A DNA stretch of 64,000 nt from Littorina saxatilis (taxonomy: Eukaryota; Mollusca; Gastropoda; Littorinimorpha; Littorinidae): NCBI RefSeq assembly GCF_037325665.1, contig NC_090246.1:92992486-93056485 (forward strand), given 5' to 3'. The position numbers were made by a program, and so were the translations under genes. Positions 22,908-35,336 of the stretch are shown here, piece after piece (position 1 is the stretch's first letter; the number at the start of each line of letters is the position of its first letter). Below the pieces are notes generated by a model. It was not told the DNA's origin. It did not search any database and saw only the letters and a list, made by a program, of their open reading frames with translations.

Positions 22908-23184
22908 TTTAATGTAGATTTGGTTTTTGAACAGGTAAGGGAGAGGGGCCTATATTGGACCATTTAATGTAGATTTGTTTTTGAACAGGTAAGGGAGAGG
23001 GCCCTATATTGGACCATTTAATGTAGATTTGTTTTTTGAACAGGTAAGGGAGAGGGCCCTATATTGGACCATTTAATGTAGATTTGGTTTTTGAACAGGT
23101 AAGGGAGAGGGGCCTATATTGGACCATTTAATGTAGATTTGTTTTTGAACAGGTAAGGGAGAGGGCCCTATATTGGATCATTTA
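22908..23184 (-). repeat. ~55-bp tandem repeat upstream of C1q gene 1
   Basis: Five units of 54-56 bp, each with TTTGAACAGGTAAGGGAGAG and CCTATATTGGACCATTTAA. The array is 127 bp upstream of the gene 1 start codon. The unit core resembles the terminal sequence of MITE family M. Confidence 0.85.
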
Positions 23185-24265
23185 AAATATTGGACCACCC
23201 CATCTTTCTGCTCTTCTAATGAAAGGAACATCTTGTTTGCATATAAATGTTAACACGCTAATCACATTGGGTGCATTCACGACATTTTAGTTGCCCCTGG
23301 CAAATAAACCAAGAGGTACCTCAATTTTCCTGTTCTGTCTGTAGACGTAGTTTTATTAAGGATATAGCAATCAAGCTCTTGCTTTCATGAAACCATCCAA
23401 ACAGATAACATTGGTCTTCTGATCATCAAAGCAACCATTTTGACTGTATAATGCAACTTTAAAACTGTTTTGATGCATTCGTTGTTCTAAAGTGAAAGAT
23501 TTCTGCAGGTACCTCACTACTCCTATATTTGGAATTTCAAAAACACCTATATTAGGCATATTTTAGTATCGCATGCATAATTATACGATGTGCCTTTCAT
23601 GGTAAGAATCTTTGACAAGTCGGATCGTAACTGACGTACTATAGGATCTGTATGCTTACATTTTTGTCATCCATTTTACTTCTGGCACCTACAACGCTTA
23701 AATTTTGCACGTCCAAATTGTTGTTCTTTTATTAGCTTACCAGGTGATGGTTTTATCATATAATATCAGCTTTCTCTTCGAAATCTACTTTGGTTGGATT
23801 TGAACTCCTGGATTTACGGGTAAATATTTGCACTAGGAGGTATTCATGTGCTGCAATACTGCATGAGTTGTGTGACAAAGTATACAATAAGCAGAAGTGT
23901 CTCAATATAATTATGAACACTGTGCCGCTATGGGACGGAACACAGATTTATAAAAAGTAAGGATTGCCGACTCATTTTCATGTTACCCCATAATTGTTTC
24001 ATTACGTTTCCGTTGGATTCTGAAATAAAACTTCGGAAAGCAGGTCCTCAAACTAAGCTTGTCAAATTCAAGGCCACCTCCCTTATCGTAACAATGCATG
24101 GGCTTTTTGTAGTAAAAATGTGTCACCCCAAACTTGTTCTTGTAGAAGATCACAAAAGCAAAACATAAGGACATAGGTTGGGCACCTTATCTCTAAACAA
24201 GTTATGGTTTTCAGTAGACTTTGTGTAGATGTTTCGTGTATGCATAGATATGGCCGACATAGATA
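23185..24265. other. Intergenic, nothing recognised
   Basis: Unique-looking AT-rich sequence between the two C1q genes. ATATTGGACCACC at about 23187-23200 and the TATTAGGC word near 23553 may be decayed traces of the same repeat as 22908-23184. Confidence 0.4.
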
Positions 24266-24275
24266 GAGAGGGTGT

Positions 24276-24533
24276 GATACACACACGCACTCACACGCGC
24301 GCACACATACAGACCCACACACGCGCACGCACACACACGCACGCACACACACATACACACACAAACATGCACACGCACGGGGTCCTGATTTGGCCTATAT
24401 GGTCCGCTGGACCCAAAAAGCAACAACTAACTAACTATGCACACGCACATACACGCACGCACGCACGCACACACCCACACACACACACACAAACACGCAC
24501 ATCCACTCACACAAACACACACATCCACTCACA

Positions 24534-24588
<55 letters not shown>

Positions 24589-24594
24589 TTGTAA
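24276..24594 (+). repeat. CA-rich microsatellite region
   Basis: CA/GCAC tracts at 24276-24375 and 24437-24593, separated by about 60 bp of unique sequence. The His/Thr and Cys/Val frames here are spurious. Confidence 0.9.
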
Positions 24595-24695
24595 CTGCCT
24601 ATCTTTTCAATCTAGTTTTTTCTCCCCACTACATCCATAGATGCTCAGAGCTAGTCGCTCTCTCCTCTCATTCAGAGCTGCTACTACCAGGCCAA

Positions 24696-25102
24696 TCAGT
24701 CAACAAAGAGCAGGAAACCAGACAGCGTGGTGAGGAAGCTCTCCTCCAGGCGAGTGCTACCCGCGTGGTGACGAGCCTGCACGGTGTCCCCAGCCTTGAG
24801 GTGCGTGGTGATCAGACACGACCCCTCGTCATGCTGAGCCGTGCTCGAGCCCTGGGCCTCAGTCATGCACAGGCTGTGACCGGCGTTCTTCAACAACGCC
24901 ACCTCCACGTGCTCTTTCTGGGTGCTGTCCGCTCTGATGCTGAGGTAGAAGGCGTAGGTTCCTGCCACGGGCGCGGTGAAGTTCCCCGTGTGAGCGCTGT
25001 AGCCTCCGCCGACGGAGGTGGTGGTGTGGTTGAACTTGAGCACCCCGTGTTTGCCGATGTCGGCGGATTGCTTGTATGGGTGGAATCCGACGCTGAATAC
25101 CA
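24696..25102 (-). CDS. C1q-domain protein gene 2, exon 2 (C1q domain)
   Basis: Encodes about 135 residues of C1q domain (residues about 330-464 of the predicted protein). Landmarks are VVFSVGF at the start, FTAPVAGTYAFYLSIRADS, LKAGDTVQARH and LSGFLLFVD before the TGA at 24696. The acceptor TTCTTCTTTAATTTCAG ends at 25103 and the exon enters in phase 1, exactly as in gene 1. The partner exon with the matching phase and stalk type is 43074-42087, which makes the intron about 17 kb. The domain aligns with that of gene 1 along its whole length, so the genes look like tandem paralogs. Family knowledge suggests a secreted, trimeric recognition protein; the ligand is unknown. Confidence 0.88.
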
Positions 25103-25634
25103 CTGAAATTAAAGAAGAATGTTTTTTGAAAGGCATTTAAGTAGAACCTGTATATAAAGACCACCCGAACAAGACCACCCCCAAAAATGGCTACAAATGG
25201 CTAAGATTCATCGTATAAATGCAAATTTTGATTTGGAAAAAATATTTCTGCAATCAAGAATTTATTTTTGAACTTAAAAAGAAGACCTTATTCAACTAAA
25301 TTGGAAGAAATGTTGTTTATGTGTCAACTAGCAGTCAGGCCCGGCTTCGCCCGGGTGTTTCTGACCTCTCCTCTCTCACAAACCTCTAGAATCTTAATCC
25401 AATGTGGATAAAAAAAAAATTAAAGTGTGAGTTCATACATTTGGATTTATAGGCAAGGCAAGTTTCTATTTCGTTCAACGTGTTCTCCGTGATTGGTGTA
25501 CCCCTTCTCACACCCACTTTAGTTGCGGTCTGATCAAACCACGCATACGTCATGAGTGAGGGCGTCATACTGTATTGAACAGGGGAGAGAAGTCTGTAAA
25601 TTCACGTGATCTCTCCCTGAGGCGATCGTTTCGT
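25103..25634. other. Gene 2 intron, 3' part
   Basis: From the exon 2 acceptor to the foldback element. It includes a CCCGGCTTCGCCCGGG word at 25339-25354 that also occurs in the long monomers of the array at 30-42 kb. Confidence 0.5.
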
Positions 25635-25639
25635 AAACA

Positions 25640-26353
25640 CACACCGGTGACACTGTGACGGTTCCCCTACGCTTTGTGTTCGGTGCCCTGACCCTTTGTG
25701 TTCGGTTCCCACTCGGTTCCCACACGCCAAAATTCGCGGACAAAACATCCATTTATGGTAGTATTACGCAATGTTGCTCTCTGAGAATGGTCTTGTTAGA
25801 TCTGTGAGTGTTTACACTACATGCCTAGGTGCTGTTGGATTGAAGGTTTTTGATATTTTAGCCGTTATTAGGTAGAATGCCTTCCACTTTACTGCAAAAC
25901 TGCATAATTCGTAGCATCGGCAAGAAATATCCTACCAAACAATGCCTGCTTGGAACTGTCGTTGGTCCAGCAAAAAGTTCAACATGTCTGTAGCAGACAG
26001 CCCAAGTTTCAAGATTGTAGGGCCATCCAAACAGCCGTAATAATAAAAACAACAAAAGTAGTCAGTGAAATTGGCTGTGTTCGGTCCCCCCACACTTTTG
26101 TGACGTAGGCGTGACGGTTCCCATAATTCATTGTGTCGGTCCCCACTTTCTGTGTCGGACCCCACTTTCGACCTAATTTCTCTGTGACGGACCCCACAAC
26201 CAGCCTATTTTGTGTCGGTCCCCACACCTTCTTGGATTTATGACTTGCCGGTTACTTGTATCATTGTTTTCATTGAATCTAATTGTCTCGGAGTTATTTT
26301 TCAGCAAAAACCGGCAAGGCAGCACCTTTTGTGATAACAAGTAAGTCAGATGA
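25640..26353 (+). repeat. Left arm of foldback element
   Basis: Inverted copy of 28444-29157. Both ends of the arm carry several degenerate copies of a GGG(A/T)CCG(A/T)CACA motif, here as its complement (for example TGTGTCGGTCCCCAC). Short frames in the arm reflect this motif and are not supported as genes. Confidence 0.85.
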
Positions 26354-26354
<1 letters not shown>

Positions 26355-26423
<69 letters not shown>

Positions 26424-26443
26424 AGACAGAGAGAGAGGGAGAA

Positions 26444-26502
<59 letters not shown>
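26355..26502 (+). repeat. (GT)n and (GA)n microsatellites
   Basis: GT tract about 26355-26420 followed by GA tract 26427-26502. The mirror-image CT/CA tracts lie at 28333-28437, next to the other arm of the foldback. Confidence 0.9.
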
Positions 26503-26505
<3 letters not shown>

Positions 26506-26535
26506 ACACATTTCCAGATCACTCCGGTTATGCGA

Positions 26536-27360
26536 CACTACCGCGAGCGTCACTACCGCGTGTCACACTACGGCGAGTACGACACTACCGCGTGTAACAC
26601 TACCGCGTGTCACACTACCGCAAGTACGACACTACCGCGAGTATAACACTGCCGCGTGTCACACTACCGCGCGTACCACAACCGCGAGTACCATAACCGT
26701 AGAGAGAACGCATGCAAACTTACTTCTTGTGAGTTTGTGTTCTAACGGCTTTGATTGGAAGCAACCCATTCTATATGTATTCTGATAGTGTGTTCTGATC
26801 GTTTTGAGTTCTTGGTTAGCATGACAAACATTGAATTAGTGTTCAGAGAACAGACCAGGCCTTTTTGTTTTATATTTCAAGGAAACATTTCAACCTTTGC
26901 CTTCAGCCATGGAAGTCATAAAATGACACGCGGTAATGTTATACTCGCGGTAGTGTGACACGCGGTAGTGTTATACTCGCGGTAGTGTCGTACTCGCGGT
27001 AGTGTCGTACTCGCGGTAAGTTCTGTTTCCGTATCCGCGACAGCGGCAGCGACAAAAGAAAACGCGCGCAAACGCGTGACGAGTTTCCGTACTTGCGTTT
27101 TAAACATGCGGTAAAATCTGTAAACTCCCGCGTTGCCGCGCGACAACGCGAAAAAATCGCTCCAGGACCCTTTCAAAAAAATCGCGTCGCTTGCCGCTTG
27201 TCGCGCCGCTAACGCGTCGCGCGTGTGGAAACACTCCTGGTCATTTTCTATGTGCTTGATTTTCGTCGCACCGCTGGAAAAACGCTGTCGCGGGTACGGA
27301 AACACAACTTTAGTGTGAGACGCGGTAGTGGTACTCGCGGTAGTGACGCTCGCGGTAGTG
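26536..27360. mobile_element. Element with CACTACCGCG-motif arrays at both ends
   Basis: At 26536-26705 about a dozen copies of CACTACCGCG, spaced by AGTA or TGT, run forward. At 26928-27018 and 27311-27360 the complement CGCGGTAGTG runs the other way. The outermost 25 bases of the two ends match as an inverted repeat. The middle, 26706-26927, is unique. CACTA at the ends recalls EnSpm/CACTA elements, but no 3-bp duplication or transposase is seen. Confidence 0.6.
27019..27310. mobile_element. CpG-rich MITE, 292 bp, TA-flanked
   Basis: Inverted ends are AGTTCTGTTTCCGTATCCGC at 27019 and its near-complement at 27310, with TA outside both (27017-27018 and 27311-27312). Removing it restores the CGCGGTAGTGTGAGA rhythm of the motif array it sits in. 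The interior is markedly richer in CG dinucleotides than its surroundings. Confidence 0.75.
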
Positions 27361-27433
27361 ACCAGCACCCGATCACTCCACATAAACGCTGGTTCTGGTT
27401 GCATTGTGCCGCTGACATACAGCTAATAGGATT

Positions 27434-27749
27434 TTTACACCCCCGGTATAGGGGTGTGTATAGGTTTCACTCGATGTGTTTGTGTTCGCAAGTAGATCTC
27501 AAGAATGAACGGACCGATCGTCACCAAACTTGGTGAACAGGTTCTATACATTCCTGAGACGGTCCTTACAAAAATTGGGACCAGTCAAACACACGGTTAG
27601 GGAGTTATTGGTGGATTAAAATTATACAAGGCCTGGTATAGACGGACACCCCCGTTGGTCAAAGGGAAATAACCATTCTCACTGCCACCAACTGAGAAGG
27701 TTATTTCCCTTTGACGGGGGTGTAGTTCCTATCGGAGGAATTTCTTGTT
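27434..27749 (-). mobile_element. Hairpin element B, copy 2
   Basis: Reverse orientation: TTACACCCCCGGTATAGGGG at the left end and GGAGGAATTTCTTGT at the right. The hairpin spans about 27650-27718. The internal hairpin loop is oriented as in copies 3 and 4. Confidence 0.8.
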
Positions 27750-27819
27750 TTAATCCTTTTGTGGTATTGCTGATGATGCTGAACATGTATTTTACTAGTT
27801 TACCAATATGTATCTTTGA

Positions 27820-27928
27820 CCCTGATAGCCTACGAAAACGGAGCAATCATGGCCCAACATTGGCCCAATGCTGAATTTATTGGCGCGGTGTTGAGCCTTA
27901 GTCGGGCCGTTGTCGTAGGCTGTCAGGG
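27820..27928. mobile_element. Short hairpin MITE, 109 bp
   Basis: Inverted ends CCCTGATAGCCTACGAAAAC at 27820 and the near-complement ending 27928, with a short GGCCCAACATTGGCCCAATG-containing middle. Confidence 0.6.
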
Positions 27929-28331
27929 TTTATGTAGCCTTGTTCCATTGTATTCTGACTGTCATAAAGTAATTAATTTTAAGAGAAAGCAGTCATGAAC
28001 ACAAGGAGCTGGGAAAAGTTGCCTCTTACAACAAGCGTGGATAAAGACACATACTTGACACAGGCAAGTACTCTTTTTTTTTTCAATCACCACTAGAAGT
28101 CCCTGGGCAGCATTTTGCTCTGAAAACTGAATCTCACATACGACAGGTGGATCTTTTATTTTAAAAATGTGCCAAATTGCATATCTCCAAGGCCGTAAGA
28201 CTAAGAGTAGATATTGGGAAGGCCAGTTCAAGAAGGTGTGGGTGGATCAACACATAATTTGCTGGTATACTGGGAACCGTCCCAGAGATAAATACTGTTA
28301 TATATTATTTGTGGCATAAACTAATAAAGTT

Positions 28332-28437
<106 letters not shown>

Positions 28438-28443
28438 ACTGAT

Positions 28444-29157
28444 GTCATCTGACTTACTTGGTATCACAAAAGGTGCTGCCTTGCCGGTTTTTGCTGAAAA
28501 ATAACTCCGAGACAATTAGATTCAATGAATACAATGATACAAGTAACCGGCAAGTCATAAATCCAAGAAGGTGTGGGGACCGACACAAAATAGGCTGGTT
28601 GTGGGGTCCGTCACAGAGAAATTAGGTCGAAAGTGGGGTCCGACACAGAAAGTGGGGACCGACACAATGAATTATGGGAACCGTCACGCCTACGTCACAA
28701 AAGTGTGGGGGGACCGAACACAGCCAATTTCACTGACTACTTTTGTTGTTTTTATTATTACGGCTGTTTGGATGGCCCTACAATCTTGAAACTTGGGCTG
28801 TCTGCTACAGACATGTTGAACTTTTTGCTGGACCAACGACAGTTCCAAGCAGGCATTTTTTGGTAGGATATTTCTTGCCGATGCTACGAATTATGCAGTT
28901 TTGCAGTAAAGTGGAAGGCATTCTACCTAATAACGGCTAAAATATCAAAAACCTTCAATCCAACAGCACCTAGGCATGTAGTGTAAACACTCACAGATCT
29001 ACCAAACCATTCTCAGAGAGCAACATTGCGTAATACTACCATAAATGGATGTTTTGTCCGCGAATTTTGGCGTGTGGGAACCGAGTGGGAACCGAACACA
29101 AAGGGTCAGGGCACCGAACACAAAGCGTAGGGGAACCGTCACAGTGTCACCGGTGTG
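28444..29157 (-). repeat. Right arm of foldback element
   Basis: Reverse complement of 25640-26353 with only scattered differences. About ten GGGACCGACACA-like motifs lie at 28571-28730 and 29074-29150, all in the same direction. Confidence 0.85.
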
Positions 29158-29162
29158 AAACA

Positions 29163-30119
29163 GTGTCTGGAAAATTCGAGAGACAGACTGTATTATGTGC
29201 GATGATTTGAAAGGGGGGGGGGGTGTTGGGAGTGTGTGTGTGTGTGTGGGGGTGATAGCGGGTGGGGGGGGCAGTCCTTGAGAATGACACGGTATACTGG
29301 TTTGATAATAGTTACCTCCCTTCCATGGGTGACAAAGCATGACTTACCTCTCTCGCACTATATAGCCTGTATTCATTAATGGAGAGGGTCATTATCCGAG
29401 GAAGGAAACAATGTCTCGAGAAACTAAAACCCAGGTGCATATCTGTGGATTCAGGGCAGTGTGCATGCACACTTTATTGTTCCTACCTTTTGCCATCTCT
29501 GAGGTATGGCGACCACAGACACACAAACACACTCACTTACATCCATTCTAAAAGCCCGGCTTCGCGAGTTACCTCCATTCCGTGAATAACAAAGAAAGAG
29601 TTACCTCCCTTTAATTCTAGAACCTTCCTAAAAATTCTAGCTCATTGTTAAATCAGTTACTACCACCAACATCATTTTACCGTTTATTGTTAATGATGAT
29701 GTAGGGCTAGTGGGAGTGGGAGTGGTAGTTGTGGGGTCGGCGGTGGTGGTGGGAATGGGGGTGGCGGTGGTGGGGGGGTCGGATCTGGGGATTGAAAGGG
29801 GGGGGGGGGGGCAAGTTTACCTTTTTCTTAAAAGAGCCAAGCCACAACTAAAAGTTTCTCTCTTCGGGGGGGGGGGCGGGGGGGGAGGCGGAGGAGGATT
29901 GGAGGGCTGGCAGCGCAGCGGCGTCGGCAGCGGCGGTGGTGGTCAGGTGCACATCTTCACAGTCACAGGAGTGCACATGCACGACATCGTCTTCCTGCCC
30001 CCTCCCTTCTCGGAGCTTTGGCGATCACAGACAGACAGACACACACACACACACACACAGACAGACAGACAGACAGACACTCTTTCATTTATATGTAGCA
30101 GTTAAGCCCGGCTTCGCCC
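29163..30119 (+). repeat. Diverged monomers and G-rich tracts left of the array
   Basis: 29305-29530 and 29940-30110 resemble parts of the array monomer (AACTAAAACCCAGGTGCA, ATGGCGACCACAGACA, CCCGGCTTCGCCCGGG) but are well diverged. Between them are G-rich runs (29215-29270, 29705-29890). These look like older edge copies of the array. Confidence 0.6.
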
Positions 30120-33100
30120 GGGAGTAAGCGGAGCCCTGTAGCAATTTAAGACGCTCGCTATCCCATTATCATTAGCTTTACCTCCTTTGTTTGGATACAA
30201 AAAAAGAGTTATCTCCCTTACCTTCTAGAAATTTCCGGAACTGTCCAGTTAATTTTTCTTTCTTCATTTCTTTCCCTCATAGGAGCAATAGTGAGTCTCT
30301 AATATCACTGGCATGACGTGCTTGCTACAGGTGAACAGTAGGCACTGAACTGGTCTTGCACCATATAGGCTGTATTCAATAAATGGGAGGTCCATAATCT
30401 GAGAAAGGAAACAATGAATCAAGAAACTAAAACCCAGGTGCACATCTGCGGCACCTAGGGAGTGTACGTGCACACTATCTTGTTCCTGCCTCTTGCCATC
30501 TCAGAGGTATGGCGACCACAGACAGACACACACACACACACACCTTACCTTCTAGAAATTTCCGGAACTGTCCAGTTAATTTTTCTTTCTTTATTTCTTC
30601 CCCTCATAGGAGCAATAGCGAGTCTCTAATATCACTGGCATGATGTGCTTGCTACAGGTGAACAGTAGGCACTGAACTGGTCTTGCACCATATAGGTGAA
30701 CAGTAGGCACTGAACTGGTCTTGCACCATATAGGCTGTATTCAATAAATGGGAGGTCCATAATCTGAGAAAGGAAACAATGAATCAAGAAACTAAAACCC
30801 AGGTGCACATCTGCGGCACCTAGGGAGTGTACGTGCACACTATCTTGTTCCTGCCTCTTGCCATCTCAGAGGTATGGCGACCACAGACAAAAAAGAGTTA
30901 TCTCCCTTACCTTCTAGAAATTTCCGGAACTGTCCAGTTAATTTTTCATTCTTCATTTCTTCCCCTCATAGGAGCAATAGCGAGTCTCTAATATCACTGG
31001 CATGATGTGCTTGCTATAGGTGAACAGTAGGCACTGAACTGGTCTTGCACCATATAGGCTGTATTCAATAAATGGGAGGTCCATAATCTGAGAAAGGAAA
31101 CAATGAATGAAGAAACTAAAACCCAGGTGCACATCTGCGGCACCTAGGGAGTGTACGTGCACACTATCTTGTTCCTGCCTCTTGCCATCTCAGAGGTATG
31201 GCGACCACAGACAGACAGACACACAGACAGACAGACAGACACTCTCTTTTATTTATATGTACTAGCAGTTAAGCCCGGCTTCGCCCGGGAGTAAGCGGAG
31301 CCCTGTAGCAATTTAAGACGCTCGCTATCCCATTATCATTAGCTTTACCTCCTTTGTTTGGATACAAAAAAAGAGTTATCTCCCTTACCTTCTAGAAATT
31401 TCCGGAACTGTCCAGTTAATGTTTCTTTCTTCATTTCTTCCCCTCATAGGAGCAATAGCGAGTCTCTAATATCACTGGCATGATGTGCTTGCTACAGGTG
31501 AACAGTAGGCACTGAACTGGTCTTGCACCATATAGGCTGTATTCAATAAATCGGAGGTCCATAATCTGAGAAAGGAAACAATGAATCAAGAAACTAAAAC
31601 CCAGGTGCACATCTGCGGCACCTAGGGAGTCTACGTGCACACTATCTTGTTCCTGCCTCTCGCCATCTCAGAGGTATGGCGACCACAGACAAAAAAGAGT
31701 TATCTCCCTTACCTTCTAGAAATTTCCGGAACTGTCCAGTTAATTTTTCATTCTTCATTTCTTCCTCTCATAGGAGCACTTATAGCGAGTCTCTAATATC
31801 ACTGGCATGATGTGCTTGCTACAGGAACTGGTCTTGCACCATATAGGCTGTATTCAATAAATGGGAGGTCCATAATCTGAGAAAGGAAACAATGAATCAA
31901 TAAACTAAAACCCAGGTGCACATCTGCGGCACCTAGGGAGTGTACGTGCACACTATCTTGTTCCTGCCTCTTGCCATCTCAGAGGTATGGCGACCACAGA
32001 CAAAAAAGAGTTATCTCCCTTACCTTCTAGAAATTTCCGGAACTGTCCAGTTAATTTTTCATTCTTCATTTCTTACCCTCATAGGAGCAATAGCAAGTCT
32101 CTAATATCACTGGCATGATGTGCTTGCTACAGGTGAACAGTTATCTCCCTTACCTTCTAGAAATTTCCGGAACTGTCCAGTTAATTTTTCATTCTTCATT
32201 TCTTCCCCTCATAGGAGCAATAGCAAGTCTCTAATATCACTGGCATGATGTGCTTGCTACAGGTGAACAGTAGGCACTGAACTGGTCTTGCACCATATAG
32301 GCTGTATTCAATAAATGGGAGGTCCATAATCTGAGAAAGGAAACAACAGGTGCACACCTGCGGCACCTAGGGAGTGTACATGCACACTATCTTGTTCCTG
32401 CCTCTTGCCATCTCAGAGGTATGGCGACCACAGACAAAAAAGAGTTATCTCCCTTACCTTCTAGAAAGTTCCGGAACTGTCCAGTTAATTTTTCATTCTT
32501 CATTTCTTACCCTCATAGGAGGAATAGCAAGTCTCTAATATCACTGGCATGATGTGCTTGCTACAGGTGAACAGTTATCTCCCTTACCTTCTAGAAATTT
32601 CCGGAACTGTCCAGTTAATTTTTCGTTCTTCATTTCTTCCCCTCATAGGAGCAATAGCGAGTCTCTAATATCACTGGCATGATGTGCTTGCTACAGGTGA
32701 ACAGTAGGCACTGAACTGGTCTTGCACCATATAGGCTGTATTCAATAAATGGGAGGTCCATAATCTGAGATAGGAAACAATGAATCAAGAAACTAAAACC
32801 CAGGTGCACATCTGCGGCACCTAGGGAGTGTACGTGCACACTATCTTGTTCCTGCCTCTTGCCATATCAGAGGTATGGCGACCACAGACAAAAAAGAGTT
32901 ATCTCCCTTACCTTCTAGAAATTTCCGGAACTGTCCAGTTAATTTTTCATTCTTCATTTCTTCCCCTCATAGGAGCAATAGCGAGTCTCTAATATCACTG
33001 GCATGATGTGCTTGCTACAGGTGAACAGTAGGCACTGAACTGGTCTTGCACCATATAGGCTGTATTCAATAAATGGGAGGTCCATAATCTGAGAAAGGAA

Positions 33101-35297
33101 ACAATGAATCAAGAAACTAAAACCCAGGTGCACATCTGCGGCACCTAGGGAGTGTACGTGCACACTATCTTGTTCCTGCCTCTTGCCATCTCAGAGGTAT
33201 GGCGACCACAGACAGACAGACAGACACACACACACACACAGACAGACAGACACTCTCTTTCTCTTCGCCCGGGAGTAAGCGGAGCCCTGTTGCAATTGAA
33301 GACGCTCGCTATCCCATTATGATTAGCTTTACCTCCTTTGTTTGGATACAAAAAAAGAGTTATCTCCCTTACCTTCTAGAAATTTCCGGAACTGTCCAGT
33401 TAATTTTTCATTCTTCATTTCTTCCCCTCATAGGAGCAATAGCGAGTCTCTAATATCACTGGCATGATGTGCTTGCTACAGGTGAACAGTAGGCACTGAA
33501 CTGGTCTTGCACCATATAGGCTGTATTCAATAAATGGGAGGTCCATAATCTGAGAAAGGAAACAATGAATCAAGAAACTAAAACCCAGGTGCACATCTGC
33601 GGCACCTAGGGAGTGTACGTGCACACTATCTTGTTCCTGCCTCTTGCCATCTCAGAGGTATGGCGACTAAAGACAAAAAAGAGTTATCTCCCTTACCTTC
33701 TAGAAATTTCCGGAACTGTCCAGTTAATTTTTCATTCTTCATTTCTTCCCCTCATAGGAGCAATTATAGCGAGTCTCTAATATCACTGGCATGATGTGCT
33801 TGCTACAGGTGAACAGTAGGCACTAAACTGGTCTTGCACCATATAGGCTGTATTCAATAAATGGGAGGTCCATAATCTGAGAAAGGAAACAATGAATCAA
33901 GAAACTAAAACCCAGGTGCACATCTGCGGCACCTAGGGAGTGTACGTGCACACTATCTTGTTCCTGCCTCTTGCCATCTCAGAGGTATGGCGACCACAGA
34001 CAGACAGACAGACAGACACTCTCTTTTATTATATGTACTAGCAGTTAAGCCCGGCTTCGCCCGGGAGTAAGCGGAGCCCTGTAGCAATTTAAGACGCTCG
34101 CTATCCCATTATCATTAGCTTTACCTCCTTTGTTTGGATACAAAAAAAGAGTTATCTCCCTTATCTTCTAGAAATTTCCGGAACTGTCCAGTTAATTTTT
34201 CTTTCTTCGTTTCTTCCCCTCATAGGAGCAATAGCGAGTCTCTAATATCACTGGCATGATGTGCTTGCTACAGGTGAACAGTAGGCACTGGACTGGTTTT
34301 GCACCATATAGGCTGTATTCAATAAATGGGAGGTCCATAATCTGAGAAAGGAAACAATGAATCAAGAAACTAAAACCCAGGTGCACATCTGCGGCACCTA
34401 GGGAGTGTACGTGCACACTATCTTGTTCCTGCCTCTTGCCATCTCAGAGGCTTTACCTCCTTTGTTTGGATACAAAAATAGTTATCTCCCTTACCTTCTA
34501 GAAATTTCCGGAACTGTCCACAGACAAAAAAGAGTTATCTCCCTTACCTTCTAGAAATTTCCGGAACTGTCCAGTTAATTTTTCATTCTTCATTTCTTCC
34601 CCTCATAGGAGCAACAGCGAGTCTCTAATATCACTGGCATGATGTGCTTGCTACAGGTGAACAGTAGGCACTGAACTGGTCTTGCACCATATAGGCTGTA
34701 TTCAATAAATGGGAGGTCCATAATCTGAGAAAGGAAACAATGAATCAAGAAACTAAAACCCAGGTGCACATCTGCGGCACCTAGGGAGTGTACGTGCACA
34801 CTATCTTGTTCCTGCCTCTTGCCATCTCAGAGGTATGGCGACCACAGACAAAAAAGAGTTATCTCCCTTACCTTCTAGAAATTTCCGGAACTGTCCAGTT
34901 AATTTTTCATTCTTCATTTCTTCCCCTCATAGGAGCAATAGCAAGTCTCTAATATCACTGGCATGATGTGCTTGCTACAGGTGAACAGTTATCTCCCTTA
35001 CCTTCTAGAAATTTCCGGAACTGTCCAGTTAATTTTTCATTCTTCATTTCTTCCCCTCATAGGAGCAACAGCGAGTCTCTAATATCACTGGCATGATGTG
35101 CTTGCTACAGGTGAACAGTAGGCACTGAACTGGTCTTGCACCATATAGGCTGTATTCAATAAATGGGAGGTCCATATTCTGAGAAAGGAAACAGTGAATC
35201 AAGAAACTAAAACCCAGGTGCACATCTGCGGCACCTAGGGAGTGTACGTGCACACTATCTTGTTCCTGCCTCTTGCCATCTCAGAGGTATGGCGACC

Positions 35298-35336
<39 letters not shown>

